The notes beneath the pieces are model-generated. The model searched no databases and was not told where the DNA came from. It worked only from the letters and a program-made list of their open reading frames with translations. Both the position numbers and the translations under genes were made by a program. Positions 42,502-50,833 of a stretch of DNA of 64,000 bases are shown piece after piece. The number at the start of each line of letters is the position of its first letter. Position 1 is the first letter of the stretch. The stretch comes from Parcubacteria group bacterium (GTDB lineage Bacteria; Patescibacteria; Paceibacteria; SW-4-49-11), in contig CALRBF010000001.1 in NCBI GenBank assembly GCA_943354045.1, positions 361,074 to 425,073 on the forward strand, read 5' to 3'.

Positions 42502-43057
42502 CACCTTATCCAAGTATTTCTACAAGGCGTGGACTATATCATCATCCATCATAGTGATGGAGCGAGGCGCTTCCACTGTATTGCTACAATGTACTCCCTT
42601 GCGGGATAGTCTCTGAACCTTCCTGAGATTTCTCAGGCTTGGCTGCTGATTTCCATAATGTTTCCATCTTAGGGTTCCAGCAATTCACCTCGTGTTTCAA
42701 CTTCTGTTACCAGAAGAAGCTGCAACTAGACCCGCATGAATTTCTTTGTGGCAGTTAGAGCATACCAATACACATTTATCGAGTTCATCTTTCATTTTAT
42801 CCCAAGATCTTGTAATTCCTTTATAGGATATTCCAAAGTCTTTTTGATTGGGATCAGTGTGATGAAATTCTAATGCATCTGTACAGGTATTGTATCCACA
42901 TAAGGAGCATTTATCTCCCAAGTAAGATACAGCTTTTTTCTTGAGAAGTTTTCTTCTCTGAGAAACTGCATTTTTAAGATATTCAGCACGATCAGAATAT
43001 TTTCTTTTGCCAGGCATACTAATATAATTAGGTGTACGATGACTCAAGAAGGTATTC
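42502..43057 (-). other. Group I intron in tRNA-Asn anticodon loop
   Basis: The 556-nt intron follows the group I rule: 5' exon ends in T, intron ends in G. Near its 3' end are typical core strings on the minus strand. GTTCAGAGACTAT (plus 42606-42618) and ATATAGTCC (plus 42531-42539) are P7 strands that pair as GACTAT/ATAGTC, and GCAGCCAAGCC lies before them. An HNH gene lies in its 5' half. The P1 guide pairing was not worked out. Confidence 0.85.
42697..43017 (-). CDS. HNH homing endonuclease encoded in the tRNA-Asn intron
   Basis: The 106-residue protein starts at MPGKRKYSDRAEY; an in-frame GTG upstream would overlap the tRNA exon. It has paired zinc Cys (CSLCGY, CSNCHK), the HNH core LEFHHTDP ... 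CVLVCSNCHKEIHAG, and a basic N-terminus. Such enzymes cut intronless alleles to spread the intron. Both catalytic His and the late Asn/His are present, so it looks active. Confidence 0.88.
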   Translation of the reverse strand: MPGKRKYSDRAEYLKNAVSQRRKLLKKKAVSYLGDKCSLCGYNTCTDALEFHHTDPNQKDFGISYKGITRSWDKMKDELDKCVLVCSNCHKEIHAGLVAASSGNRS

Positions 43058-43115
43058 ACAGCCGACTGCTCTACCGCTGAGCTATCGCGGAATTAGATTT
43101 GAAAGGTACTTGTAT

Positions 43116-43144
43116 ATTGTACCGAATAAGAGAGATATAGTCAA
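43116..43144 (-). promoter_or_regulatory. Promoter of tRNA-Asn
   Basis: Minus strand TTGACT (43139-43144), 17 bases, TACAAT (43116-43121). Confidence 0.75.
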
Positions 43145-43665
43145 GATAAGGCTATAAGGTATTTAGTTGCTCTTCCGGATATTGATTTATGAGTATCTTT
43201 TTGGAATTTTTGAAGTCTTGGAATAAGCCATTCAGTTAATGGGGGATTATCTTTACTCCAAGTGAATAATGTCTCCATAGTGGTATTGATTACAATCCAA
43301 TCCTTATGGGTATCGAGATTATGTTTGAGATGCTGTATGGCAAGGTCTTTTTGTTCTATAGTTAGAGATGGTGATAATAATCGAAATAGGGTAGCTAAAG
43401 TCCATTGGGTGGATGCTTGATTAATCTTGGTAATTTTTGAGAGTAATATATCGGTGTATGGATATATCCAGTCTGGATGTTCTTTGCATATGCGTTTTAG
43501 GGCATTAGAAACACGCAGTCTTACCACTTCATCAGATGATGAATAGGTGTCTAATAATTCGGCTACTCTTTTTTTATCTTGAAGTATTAACTCTACCACT
43601 TCTAATGTTCGTCCCAGTGAGTTTGGGTGGCCACCTGTTAACATTTTTTCAAATGATTCACTCAT
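43141..43665 (-). CDS. HEAT-repeat-like protein
   Basis: The 174 residues, from MSESFEKMLTGGHPNSLGRT, form tandem helical pairs (VVRLRVSNALKRICKEHPDW, WTLATLFRLL, WIVINTTMETLFTWSKD) typical of HEAT/armadillo-like scaffolds. The frame extends 50 codons further upstream, but that part overlaps the divergent gene, so 43665 is chosen. Probably a protein-interaction module; partner unknown. Similar stand-alone HEAT proteins occur in several bacteria. Confidence 0.7.
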   Translation of the reverse strand: MSESFEKMLTGGHPNSLGRTLEVVELILQDKKRVAELLDTYSSSDEVVRLRVSNALKRICKEHPDWIYPYTDILLSKITKINQASTQWTLATLFRLLSPSLTIEQKDLAIQHLKHNLDTHKDWIVINTTMETLFTWSKDNPPLTEWLIPRLQKFQKDTHKSISGRATKYLIALS

Positions 43666-43695
43666 AAGAATATAGATACATGATATACTAAATAT

Positions 43696-44202
43696 ATGGT
43701 AGCATATACGATTAAAAAATCCAATAAAACAAAACGAGTTAGTATTCGTATTAATGCGAACCGTGAAATTATTGTTGCTATTCCCCCAAGAGTGCCACAA
43801 TATATTGCGAAGCAATTTGTAGAATCTAAGCAGGATTGGATACGAGAAAAATTAGCTACTATCCCGGAGAACGTCTATACTGAGCAGCATTATCAGGAGC
43901 ATAGGGATAGGGCGAGAATTATTATTACAGCCAGAGTGGTATATTGGGCCGAAGTTATGGAGCTTAGTTATAATCGCTTGAGTATACGGCATACTACTAC
44001 TCGTTGGGGTAGTTGTTCGAGTAAGCGTAATCTCAATTTTTCTTATCGGCTTATGTTTCTGGAGCCTGAATTGATGGATTACGTGGTAATACATGAGCTT
44101 GCTCATCTAGTCGAGATGAATCATTCGGTGAGATTTTGGAATATTGTTGCTCAATATTGTCCTGATTATAAAATTTTGAGGGGCTTATTAAGAAAAGTAT
44201 AA
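43696..44202 (+). CDS. YgjP-like zinc metallopeptidase (DUF45)
   Basis: The 168-residue protein has the zinc-binding HELAH motif in YVVIHELAHLVEMNHS and the family phrases IRHTTTRWGSCSSKRNLNFSY (split), LMFLEPELMDY. It belongs to the M48-like YgjP/SprT group. Substrate unknown. Divergently transcribed from the HEAT-like gene. Confidence 0.9.
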   Translation: MVAYTIKKSNKTKRVSIRINANREIIVAIPPRVPQYIAKQFVESKQDWIREKLATIPENVYTEQHYQEHRDRARIIITARVVYWAEVMELSYNRLSIRHTTTRWGSCSSKRNLNFSYRLMFLEPELMDYVVIHELAHLVEMNHSVRFWNIVAQYCPDYKILRGLLRKV

Positions 44203-44207
44203 GTCAA

Positions 44208-44236
44208 TTGCTGTATCATTGATATTATGCTATGAT
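44208..44236 (+). promoter_or_regulatory. Promoter of the peroxiredoxin gene
   Basis: TTGCTG (44208-44213), 17 bases, TATGAT (44231-44236). Transcription would begin near 44243, which excludes the in-frame ATG at 44232 and supports the start at 44262. Confidence 0.75.
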
Positions 44237-44261
44237 GAATCTATATGATAAGAGAAAATAT

Positions 44262-44717
44262 ATGCCTACAGTTGGAGAATTAGTACCAGATTTTACACTA
44301 CAAGATCAAGAAGGGAAGTCTCATACTTTGTCACAATATCGGGGTAAAAAGGTGGTATTATACTTTTACCCAAAAGATATGACTCCGGGATGTACTGTTC
44401 AGGCTGAGGGTATGCGAGATTCGATGAATGATCTTGAAGCCAAGGAGATTGTAGTGCTCGGAGTAAGTGTAGACGATGTAAAATCCCATAAGAAATTCGT
44501 GGAAAAACATAATCTTAACTTCCCTTTACTGGCCGATACAGATAAAAAAGTAGTAGAGGAATATGGAGTTTGGAAAGAGAAATCTATGTTTGGGAAAAAA
44601 TATATGGGTATACAGCGAGATACATTCCTTATTGATGAGGAGGGTAAGCTTATACAACATTTTACAAAGGTTAATCCTTTGAAGCATGCCGGGCAAGTAT
44701 TAGAAGTATTGTCTTAG
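44262..44717 (+). CDS. bcp: Thioredoxin-dependent peroxiredoxin, Bcp type
   Basis: The 151-residue protein from MPTVGELVPDF has the peroxidatic Cys in YPKDMTPGCTVQAEGMRD. The resolving Cys found five residues later in many Bcp proteins is Glu here, so it should work as a 1-Cys enzyme. It reduces peroxides. hisS follows after 12 bases. Confidence 0.9.
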   Translation: MPTVGELVPDFTLQDQEGKSHTLSQYRGKKVVLYFYPKDMTPGCTVQAEGMRDSMNDLEAKEIVVLGVSVDDVKSHKKFVEKHNLNFPLLADTDKKVVEEYGVWKEKSMFGKKYMGIQRDTFLIDEEGKLIQHFTKVNPLKHAGQVLEVLS

Positions 44718-44729
44718 AGTAAATTTGTT

Positions 44730-46022
44730 ATGCCAAAATTCCAATTACCATCTGGATTTATTGAATATACTCCTGAAGAGCAGGTGAAATTTAATTATAT
44801 ATTGGATACTATTCGAGAAGAATATGAACATGCAGGATTCGCTCCTATAGAGACGGCTTCTATTGGATATTCGGAGGTAATTCTCGCTAAAGCTGGAGGA
44901 GAATTAGATAAAGAAATATATCGTTTTCAAAAAGGGGATAGAGATTTGAGTTTACGCTTTGATTTGACGGTGCCATTAGCTCGCTACATAGCTGAGCATA
45001 ATCGTAATATGGTGTTACCTGCCAAAATATATCAAATTGGCAAATCCTGGCGAGCTGAAAAACCACAAAAGGGGAGATATAGAGAATTATATCAGGCTGA
45101 TATCGATATTATTGGTAATAATAGTAGGCTAGCTGAGGCTGAGATGTTGTCTGTTATTCAGAATGTTTTTGCAATTTTAGAATTGCCAGCAATTACCTTT
45201 AGAGTTAGTAATCGTAAAATTCTTGCGGGGTTATTGGATTCATATGGTATTACCGATATAGCTTCAATTCTGAGAATTGTAGATAAAAAAGCTAAATTAT
45301 CTGAGGCGGATTGGATACAAGCTCTCAGGGATATACAAACTCCAGATTTAGCAATAGATACATTATTAAGTTTATTTGAAAATGGGAAAAATAATCAAGA
45401 AATAGGTAAATTATTACAGCAACAGAATATCGATAATAATTTGTATCAAGAGGGAATACAAGAGCTTGAAGAATTTGTTAAATATTTAGAGTTATTTCAC
45501 GTTAAAAGCTATGTTATAGATATCTCGATTGTAAGAGGGCAGGATTATTATACAGGAACAGTATTCGAGAGTTTTCTTGCAGGACTAGAGTCTTTTGGAA
45601 GTATTTGCTCTGGAGGTAGATATGATAATTTGGTGGGACATTATATCGATACTCCTATTACGGGATTTGGAGCTTCTATTGGAGTAAGTCGTCTATTTGG
45701 AATTCTGCGAGAACAGGATTGGTTCCAAGAAATTCAATATGGAGATACTACTAAGATAGGCGTATTCCTATTAAATGAGGATACTGTGGAGGATGATATC
45801 AAGTCAATTATTGCACTCCGAGATGAGCAAGGAATAGCTTTTGATTTATATCCAGAAATTACCAATTTCAAAAAAGCCTTACAATATGCTAATCGTAAAA
45901 ATTATACGGAGGCTATATTCTTTGGAGCTGATGAAGCGAAAGCCGGAGAGGTACTTATTAAAAATATGGAATCAGGAGAGCAGGTAATTGTATTGGTTGG
46001 GGATTTGGGGGAGATTGAGTAA
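44730..46022 (+). CDS. hisS: Histidyl-tRNA synthetase
   Basis: The 430-residue class II synthetase has motif 2 with KSWRAEKPQKGRYRELYQAD, the histidine-specific VRGQDYYTGTVFES, motif 3 GFGASIGVSRLFGIL, and a C-terminal anticodon-binding domain (KIGVFLLNE). Its length is normal. It follows bcp closely on the same strand. Confidence 0.95.
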   Translation: MPKFQLPSGFIEYTPEEQVKFNYILDTIREEYEHAGFAPIETASIGYSEVILAKAGGELDKEIYRFQKGDRDLSLRFDLTVPLARYIAEHNRNMVLPAKIYQIGKSWRAEKPQKGRYRELYQADIDIIGNNSRLAEAEMLSVIQNVFAILELPAITFRVSNRKILAGLLDSYGITDIASILRIVDKKAKLSEADWIQALRDIQTPDLAIDTLLSLFENGKNNQEIGKLLQQQNIDNNLYQEGIQELEEFVKYLELFHVKSYVIDISIVRGQDYYTGTVFESFLAGLESFGSICSGGRYDNLVGHYIDTPITGFGASIGVSRLFGILREQDWFQEIQYGDTTKIGVFLLNEDTVEDDIKSIIALRDEQGIAFDLYPEITNFKKALQYANRKNYTEAIFFGADEAKAGEVLIKNMESGEQVIVLVGDLGEIE

Positions 46023-46494
46023 AAATCACCTCCACCCCGTCAGGCAAGCCTGACACCCCTCAAGAGGGGGGTCTAAGCTCAGTCCACACCCGGCACTCCG
46101 TGCCACCCTCGCCGGCGAGGTACAGTATATCTTGTCCTCCCTTCTACCCACGGCAGATAAATGGGGGGGCGGACTTTAGGTCGGAGGTGGACAGTATTTT
46201 GTAGCGGAGTGGTTTAGTGTTATTTTGTCCCCCTTCGCCTGCCTGCGGTAGGCAGGGAGGGGGGAAGCCTGAAAGGCGGGGGGGGTGGATAGATCTTTAA
46301 TTATTTAATATGTTAAAAACAAATCCACCCTCCCCCTACGGGGACTCCCCCGCCTAAATAAATATAGGAGGGACGAAAGCCTCCAAAGGAGGATAAATAT
46401 CAAAGGCGACTGAGAGGCTGCCCCTACGACTCCCCCTCCCATTCTAAATATCATGTTTTTATGATATAATAGTACTAATAGGTCATAAAATTAT
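46023..46494. repeat. Gene-free repeat region
   Basis: There is no gene over 470 bp. It is GC-rich and palindromic, with GTCAGGC/GCCTGAC (46039-46054), GCCTGCC...GGCAGG near 46230, several CACCCCC/GGGGGTG strings, and one copy of the interspersed repeat at 46351-46393 (CCTAAATAAATATAGGAGG, then GACGAAAGCCTCC). Similar strings occur at 51750-51960 and 63120-63390. Confidence 0.75.
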
Positions 46495-47271
46495 ATGAAA
46501 TTAATATCGTGGAATGTAAATGGGTTGCGGGCATTGCAAAGAAAGGAATTATTCCAGCCCTTTTTGGAAAAATATCAGCCAGATATTCTGTGTATGCAGG
46601 AGACCAAGTCTCATCGGGAGCAATTAACTGATGATATTTTGTATATACCAGGATATACTTCTTATTTTGAATCAGGGATCCGCAAAGGGTATAGTGGGGT
46701 GGCGATTTACTCCAAGACTGAGCCAATATCTATACAAACAGGATTTCAACTCGATGATATATTTGACCAAGAGGGGAGAATTCAAATTGCAACTTATGAG
46801 AAATTTATTTTGATAAATATTTATTTCCCCAATGGAGGTTCTAGAGCTGAGAGATTAGCTTATAAGCTGAAGTTTTATGCGGCTTTATTACAATACTTGA
46901 AAGGTATAGATTATCACACAAAGCAAATTATTATTACGGGAGATGTGAATACTGCTCATACCGAAATAGATTTGGCTCGCCCAAAAGACAATCTCAAAAC
47001 CTCAGGATTCCTACCCGAAGAGCGAGCTTGGCTTGATACCTTGACTCAAGAATATGGATTCTCAGATACTCTCAGACTCAAAACAGATAAGTCAGAATTA
47101 TATACTTGGTGGGATATGAAAACACGAGCTCGAGACCGTAATGTAGGTTGGAGAATAGATTATTTTTTTGTGAGTGAATTATTAAAAGACAAGGTAAAAG
47201 ATGCCTATATATTATCTGATGTATATGGCTCTGATCATTGTCCTGTAGTACTAGAATTAGATATAATATAA
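46495..47271 (+). CDS. xthA: Exodeoxyribonuclease III
   Basis: The 258-residue Xth-family AP endonuclease has ISWNVNGLRALQ, ILCMQETKS (catalytic Glu), YFPNGGSRAERLAYKLKF, ITGDVNTAH (Asp-x-Asn), WRIDYFFVS and SDHCPVVLEL. It acts in base excision repair. Its stop TAA shares a base with the ATG of the next gene. Confidence 0.95.
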   Translation: MKLISWNVNGLRALQRKELFQPFLEKYQPDILCMQETKSHREQLTDDILYIPGYTSYFESGIRKGYSGVAIYSKTEPISIQTGFQLDDIFDQEGRIQIATYEKFILINIYFPNGGSRAERLAYKLKFYAALLQYLKGIDYHTKQIIITGDVNTAHTEIDLARPKDNLKTSGFLPEERAWLDTLTQEYGFSDTLRLKTDKSELYTWWDMKTRARDRNVGWRIDYFFVSELLKDKVKDAYILSDVYGSDHCPVVLELDII

Positions 47272-47957
47272 TGAAAAAATTAGTATTAGTAAGGCATGGG
47301 CAAAGTTTATGGAATAAACAAAATTTATTCTCAGGTTGGACTGATGTTGATTTAACTCCTCAGGGTATGGAGGAGGCACGATTAATGGGACAAAAACTTA
47401 AAACTAAAGGATTAGTATTTAACAGAGGTTATACCTCGGTATTAAAGCGAGCTATTATAACTCTAGATATTATTCTAGATGAAATGGGACAAAATAATAT
47501 TTCTGTAACTCGGGACTGGAGGCTCAATGAGAGGCATTATGGTAAATTACAAGGTAAATCAAAGGTAGATATTCTGGATGAATTATCTTGGGAACAATTA
47601 CATAATTATCGCCGAGGATATTATACGAGACCAGCGGAATTAGAATTAGATGATACGCGTAATGCTTATTTTGATCCTAAATATATTTCTATTCCTAAAG
47701 ATTTACTTCCCCGTACAGAAAGTCTCGATGATGCTTACAAGCGAGTAATTCCTTATTTGGAGGGACATATTATTTCAGCCCTACAAGATAATGAGCAAAT
47801 TATATTATCGCTACATGGTAATACTCTTCGTGTAATATTAAAACATCTAGACCATTTGTCTGATAATGAAATTGAAGGAGTAGAATTTGCTATCGGAGAT
47901 ATTTTGGTATATAATTTAGATAGTGAAAATAATGTAATATCAAAAGAACATATATAA
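47271..47957 (+). CDS. gpmA: 2,3-bisphosphoglycerate-dependent phosphoglycerate mutase
   Basis: The 228 residues from MKKLVLVRHGQSLWN carry the phospho-histidine (RHG), FSGWTDVDLTPQG, NERHYGKLQG, and LHGNTLRVILKHL. It interconverts 3- and 2-phosphoglycerate. The start overlaps the xthA stop by one base, and a longer upstream frame is rejected. The aldolase gene follows after 11 bases, forming a small glycolytic unit. Confidence 0.94.
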   Translation: MKKLVLVRHGQSLWNKQNLFSGWTDVDLTPQGMEEARLMGQKLKTKGLVFNRGYTSVLKRAIITLDIILDEMGQNNISVTRDWRLNERHYGKLQGKSKVDILDELSWEQLHNYRRGYYTRPAELELDDTRNAYFDPKYISIPKDLLPRTESLDDAYKRVIPYLEGHIISALQDNEQIILSLHGNTLRVILKHLDHLSDNEIEGVEFAIGDILVYNLDSENNVISKEHI

Positions 47958-47968
47958 AGTTATCTTTT

Positions 47969-48913
47969 ATGCCTTCCACAAAACCAAAACATAAAGCTCG
48001 TATTGAGGAAATTATTTCTTGGTATCGTAGTACCAATACGCCAGCTCAGCAAAAAAATCTATTACGTATTCTGAACCATGGAAGAATTGGAGGTACTGGT
48101 AAACTTATGATTTTACCAATAGATCAAATTCTAGAGCATGGTCCTGGTAGAGCCTTTGAACCTAATCCTATTATGTATGACCCCCTAGAGCAGGCACAAT
48201 TTGCGGTAGATGGTGGATTCAATGCTTTTGCGGCTCCATTAGGGTCTCTAGAGCGAGGTTTTGAAGTGTTGGCTCGTCATAATGTGCCTACTATTCTCAA
48301 AGTAAATTCTCATAATTTGATGATACCAGATGAGAAAAATCCCCGTCCCTCAATTCATTCCTGGGTGGGAGATGCTGTGAGACTTGGATGTGAAGCGGTG
48401 GGATTCACTCTTTATCCAGGATCAATATATAGTAATCAAATAGAACAACAAGCTAAAGAATTAATAGCTGATGCTCGAAAAGCCGGACTCATTACCGTCT
48501 TATGGATATATCCTCGAGGAGAGGGATTGATTAAAGGGCAAGAGCGAGCAGTAGATATTATTGCTTATGCAGTTGCACTTGGGGCTAGTTTGGGAGCTCA
48601 TATTATCAAGGTAAAGCTTCCACTTGAGGGTTATGGGCTAGAGTCTAACAAAAAACTTGGTATTTATGATAATCTCAATACCAAAATTCTTAAAAACAGA
48701 ATAGCTCTTGTTATGAAAGCAGCCTATAATGGACATCGTATTGTGATTCATTCAGGGGGAGATTTTACCAATGCTGAGACTTTAGAAGAGGAAGTGAGAG
48801 CTATTCGTGAAGGAGGTGCTTTTGGAACTATTATGGGAAGAAATGCTTTTCAAAGACCAAATGTAGAGGCTCTTGGTTTAGTATCTGATTTACAAGATAT
48901 TTTGGTAGGATAA
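47969..48913 (+). CDS. fbaB: Class I fructose-bisphosphate aldolase (DhnA/FbaB type)
   Basis: The 314 residues show the archaeal-type class I aldolase pattern: LMILPIDQILEHGPGRAF, GFNAFAAPLGSLERGF, VGFTLYPGS, VLWIYPRGEG, AHIIKVKLP with the Schiff-base lysine, IHSGGDFTNAE and GTIMGRNAFQRP. It cleaves fructose-1,6-bisphosphate; some relatives also act as phosphatases. Downstream of gpmA. Confidence 0.92.
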   Translation: MPSTKPKHKARIEEIISWYRSTNTPAQQKNLLRILNHGRIGGTGKLMILPIDQILEHGPGRAFEPNPIMYDPLEQAQFAVDGGFNAFAAPLGSLERGFEVLARHNVPTILKVNSHNLMIPDEKNPRPSIHSWVGDAVRLGCEAVGFTLYPGSIYSNQIEQQAKELIADARKAGLITVLWIYPRGEGLIKGQERAVDIIAYAVALGASLGAHIIKVKLPLEGYGLESNKKLGIYDNLNTKILKNRIALVMKAAYNGHRIVIHSGGDFTNAETLEEEVRAIREGGAFGTIMGRNAFQRPNVEALGLVSDLQDILVG

Positions 48914-49020
48914 TACAATTATTCTCTAAATTGTGGATAATATTGTACAAATTTTGACATATATGATATATTGATATTAATCCTGGGCTTAGGCAGGTCG
49001 ACAGGAGATAAAGTATTAGC

Positions 49021-49040
49021 AAGAAAGAGCAATCTTTCTT
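49021..49040 (+). promoter_or_regulatory. Leader hairpin of the RRM gene
   Basis: AAGAAAGA-GCAA-TCTTTCTT, a perfect 8-bp stem with a GNRA-type loop, 14 bases before the ATG. A TTGACA at 48955 gives a leader of about 70 bases. The layout suits thermoregulation or autoregulation. Confidence 0.6.
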
Positions 49041-49054
49041 CAACAATGTAAATT

Positions 49055-49306
49055 ATGAGCAAGAATCTATTTGTACGAAATATTGCGTACAAAGCAACAA
49101 ACCAGGACTTACAATCTCTTTTTGAGACTGTTGGAACTGTGGTATCAGCTAAAATCATCTTTGACAAAGAAGAGGGACGTAGCAAAGGTTACGGTTTCGT
49201 CGAATTTGCCACAGAAGAAGAAGCTGAACGAGCAATTCAACAGTTAGATGGAGCATCTCTTCTAGAAAGAGAAATCTCTATTCAACCTGCTAAGCCTCGA
49301 GAATAA
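49055..49306 (+). CDS. RRM-type RNA-binding protein
   Basis: The 83 residues form one RNA recognition motif with RNP2 NLFVRNIAY and RNP1 RSKGYGFVEF. It resembles the short glycine-rich-type RRM proteins of cyanobacteria and some other bacteria, without the Gly tail. It probably binds RNA as a chaperone. It has a long leader with a stable hairpin and a perfect terminator. Confidence 0.92.
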   Translation: MSKNLFVRNIAYKATNQDLQSLFETVGTVVSAKIIFDKEEGRSKGYGFVEFATEEEAERAIQQLDGASLLEREISIQPAKPRE

Positions 49307-49316
49307 GTCCTCGATA

Positions 49317-49350
49317 CTAAAAAAGCTCCGAGTAATCGGAGCTTTTTTAG
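49317..49350. terminator. Bidirectional terminator, RRM gene and heliorhodopsin
   Basis: Perfect 15-nt arms CTAAAAAAGCTCCGA and TCGGAGCTTTTTTAG with loop GTAA. Confidence 0.9.
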
Positions 49351-49370
49351 TACTTAATTTCTCTTTTACG

Positions 49371-50207
49371 CTATGAAATTAAGTGAATAATATGGTTAAT
49401 AGCAGCTGACACATCGTTCTCACGACCTCTAAGAGTTCCTGACCATACTTGCCAAGCTAATAATGTTTTTGCAAATAGGGATAGAAAAACATAGATTTTT
49501 TCTCCAAATACATATGATTTCCAAGGCCCAACTTTTTTGTATTGAAGGAACATATTAATAGCAAATACATTGAATACTGCAAATAATGAGAATACAATCC
49601 AATATACAAAACTTGGCACATCTACATCGGCATTAGCAAGAGCTCCTTGGAAATGAAGGAAAATTACAATCCAAGGGATTATACCGGCAATACATCCAAA
49701 TATATATGGAAGCCAATTTACTTCTTTTCTATCTTGATTAATTTGCTCCATCACAAGACCAAAAAGATTCATAGCGGCATTAAGTCCAAAGAGTAATAAG
49801 AGAGTTCCAAAGTCATAAATACCAACCAATAATCCAATTATTACAATCATTATGGATGATGACAAAGCATATTCATACCATCTGATTACATTAATCTGTT
49901 TCTTGAGATTTTTGATATACCAAGGATATACACTAGGTAAAATGGTAATAAAATGAGCAATGGCCGATAATAATAAGAATAGAGCAACAGCTGGTCCAAT
50001 ATTTACATCAAATATCTTCTCTTGTACTGGCATAGGTACAGCTCCACGATTTGCAGCATCAAATTTGAGATAATTGGTAAATACAGGTAGTAAAGCTTCT
50101 TTAGAAATATATAGCATTAATCCAGCTTGGAAGAAATGTACAGCTCCCATGAATCCATTATACATCTTAAGACGATCAAAGCCATTATGCCATTTGAAAG
50201 AAACCAT
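49371..50207 (-). CDS. Heliorhodopsin
   Basis: The 278-residue protein has seven helices and the heliorhodopsin hallmark RWYEYALSSSIMIVIIGLLV (109-128) with counterion Glu112. GIYDFGTLLLLFGLNAAMNL follows, and the retinal Schiff-base lysine is K247 in LSLFAKTLLAWQ. Heliorhodopsins do not pump ions in known cases; light-signalling, transport or enzyme-coupled roles have been proposed. No carotenoid or retinal synthesis gene is in the window. A LiaF-like membrane gene lies upstream on the same strand. Confidence 0.94.
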   Translation of the reverse strand: MVSFKWHNGFDRLKMYNGFMGAVHFFQAGLMLYISKEALLPVFTNYLKFDAANRGAVPMPVQEKIFDVNIGPAVALFLLLSAIAHFITILPSVYPWYIKNLKKQINVIRWYEYALSSSIMIVIIGLLVGIYDFGTLLLLFGLNAAMNLFGLVMEQINQDRKEVNWLPYIFGCIAGIIPWIVIFLHFQGALANADVDVPSFVYWIVFSLFAVFNVFAINMFLQYKKVGPWKSYVFGEKIYVFLSLFAKTLLAWQVWSGTLRGRENDVSAAINHIIHLIS

Positions 50208-50269
50208 ATATTTAATATTTATTTAGTATATATTTAGTATGAACTGAAATGAAAAAAATGTCAATAGAA

Positions 50270-50638
50270 TTATTTTTTCTCTTCCTCCTTTGATACTTTA
50301 GGCTTTGTATTTCCTTCTTTATATCCTTTATTATACTTGTTGCCGATAAGTATATTAATACCAATCAGAATAACAATAATAGGTCCCACAGCAAGCCAGA
50401 AATCCTCCCAAGTAATAATTTCTAATCGAAGAAGACCTAGAACTATTCCAATACCAATGAGAATAATAGAAAGAGTAATAGACTTGAATTGAGATTCAAG
50501 TAATTTCCATACTCCAGCTGCAATAAATAAAATGGGTAACCAATCCCCAAGTTTTGGAGTAGGAACTCCAAAACTACCCAATAGCCATATTACTCCAAAT
50601 CCAATGATAATAATTCCAAAAGCATTTTTACTAGTCAT
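50270..50638 (-). CDS. LiaF/DUF5668-like membrane protein
   Basis: The 122-residue protein has four hydrophobic segments arranged as two repeated pairs (AFGIIIIGFGVIWLLGSFG, WLPILFIAAGVWKLLE; LSIILIGIGIVLGLL, FWLAVGPIIVILIGINILIG) and a Lys/Glu-rich tail. This matches the LiaI/LiaF-like membrane region. It precedes the heliorhodopsin gene by 62 bases on the same strand and may be co-expressed. Confidence 0.75.
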   Translation of the reverse strand: MTSKNAFGIIIIGFGVIWLLGSFGVPTPKLGDWLPILFIAAGVWKLLESQFKSITLSIILIGIGIVLGLLRLEIITWEDFWLAVGPIIVILIGINILIGNKYNKGYKEGNTKPKVSKEEEKK

Positions 50639-50739
50639 ATGATTAGATTAGTTACTAAGTATATGTAGTATAGTATATATCTGGGTAGAATTCAATATAT
50701 TGTAATAGAAGCTATATCTTGATATACTAGACACATAAA

Positions 50740-50812
50740 GGGCCGTTGGCGCAGTTGGTAGCGCGCTTCCATGGCATGGAAGAGGTCGCTGGTTCGATCC
50801 CAGTACGGTCCA
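50740..50812 (+). tRNA. tRNA-Ala(GGC)
   Basis: A 73-nt cloverleaf: acceptor GGGCCGT/ACGGTCC, D-stem GCGC/GCGC, anticodon stem CTTCC/GGAAG with loop ATGGCAT (anticodon GGC), T-arm GCTGG-TTCGATC-CCAGT, discriminator A. CCA is not encoded. TATACT at 50724 could be its -10. Confidence 0.95.
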
Positions 50813-50833
50813 CATGTCCTTTTATTATTAATC
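50797..50833 (+). repeat. 37-bp direct repeat, copy within tRNA-Ala 3' end (att-like left)
   Basis: It begins at ATCCCAGTACGGTCCA in the T-arm and continues 21 bases past the tRNA (CATGTCCTTTTATTATTAATC has 21 bases; quoted here as CATGTCC...TTAATC). An identical 37-bp copy lies at 51016-51052. Confidence 0.93.

Larger units (their letters stand above)
42461..43091 (-). tRNA. tRNA-Asn(GUU), interrupted by a group I intron
   Basis: The 5' exon is 43058-43091 (acceptor TCCGCGA, D-arm GCTC/GAGC, anticodon stem GTCGG, loop start CTGT). The 3' exon is 42461-42501 (TAA, CCGAT, variable GGTC, T-arm GTAGG-TTCGAAT-CCTAC, acceptor TCGCGGA, G, CCA). Joined, they give a 75-nt tRNA with loop CTGTTAA, anticodon GTT, and an encoded CCA. 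The interruption falls between anticodon positions 35 and 36. The promoter is at 43116-43144. Confidence 0.92.

Noticed and set aside
48919..49185. Minus-strand frame overlapping the RRM gene and its leader
   Set aside because: It is antisense to a clear RRM domain and to the leader hairpin; no protein features.
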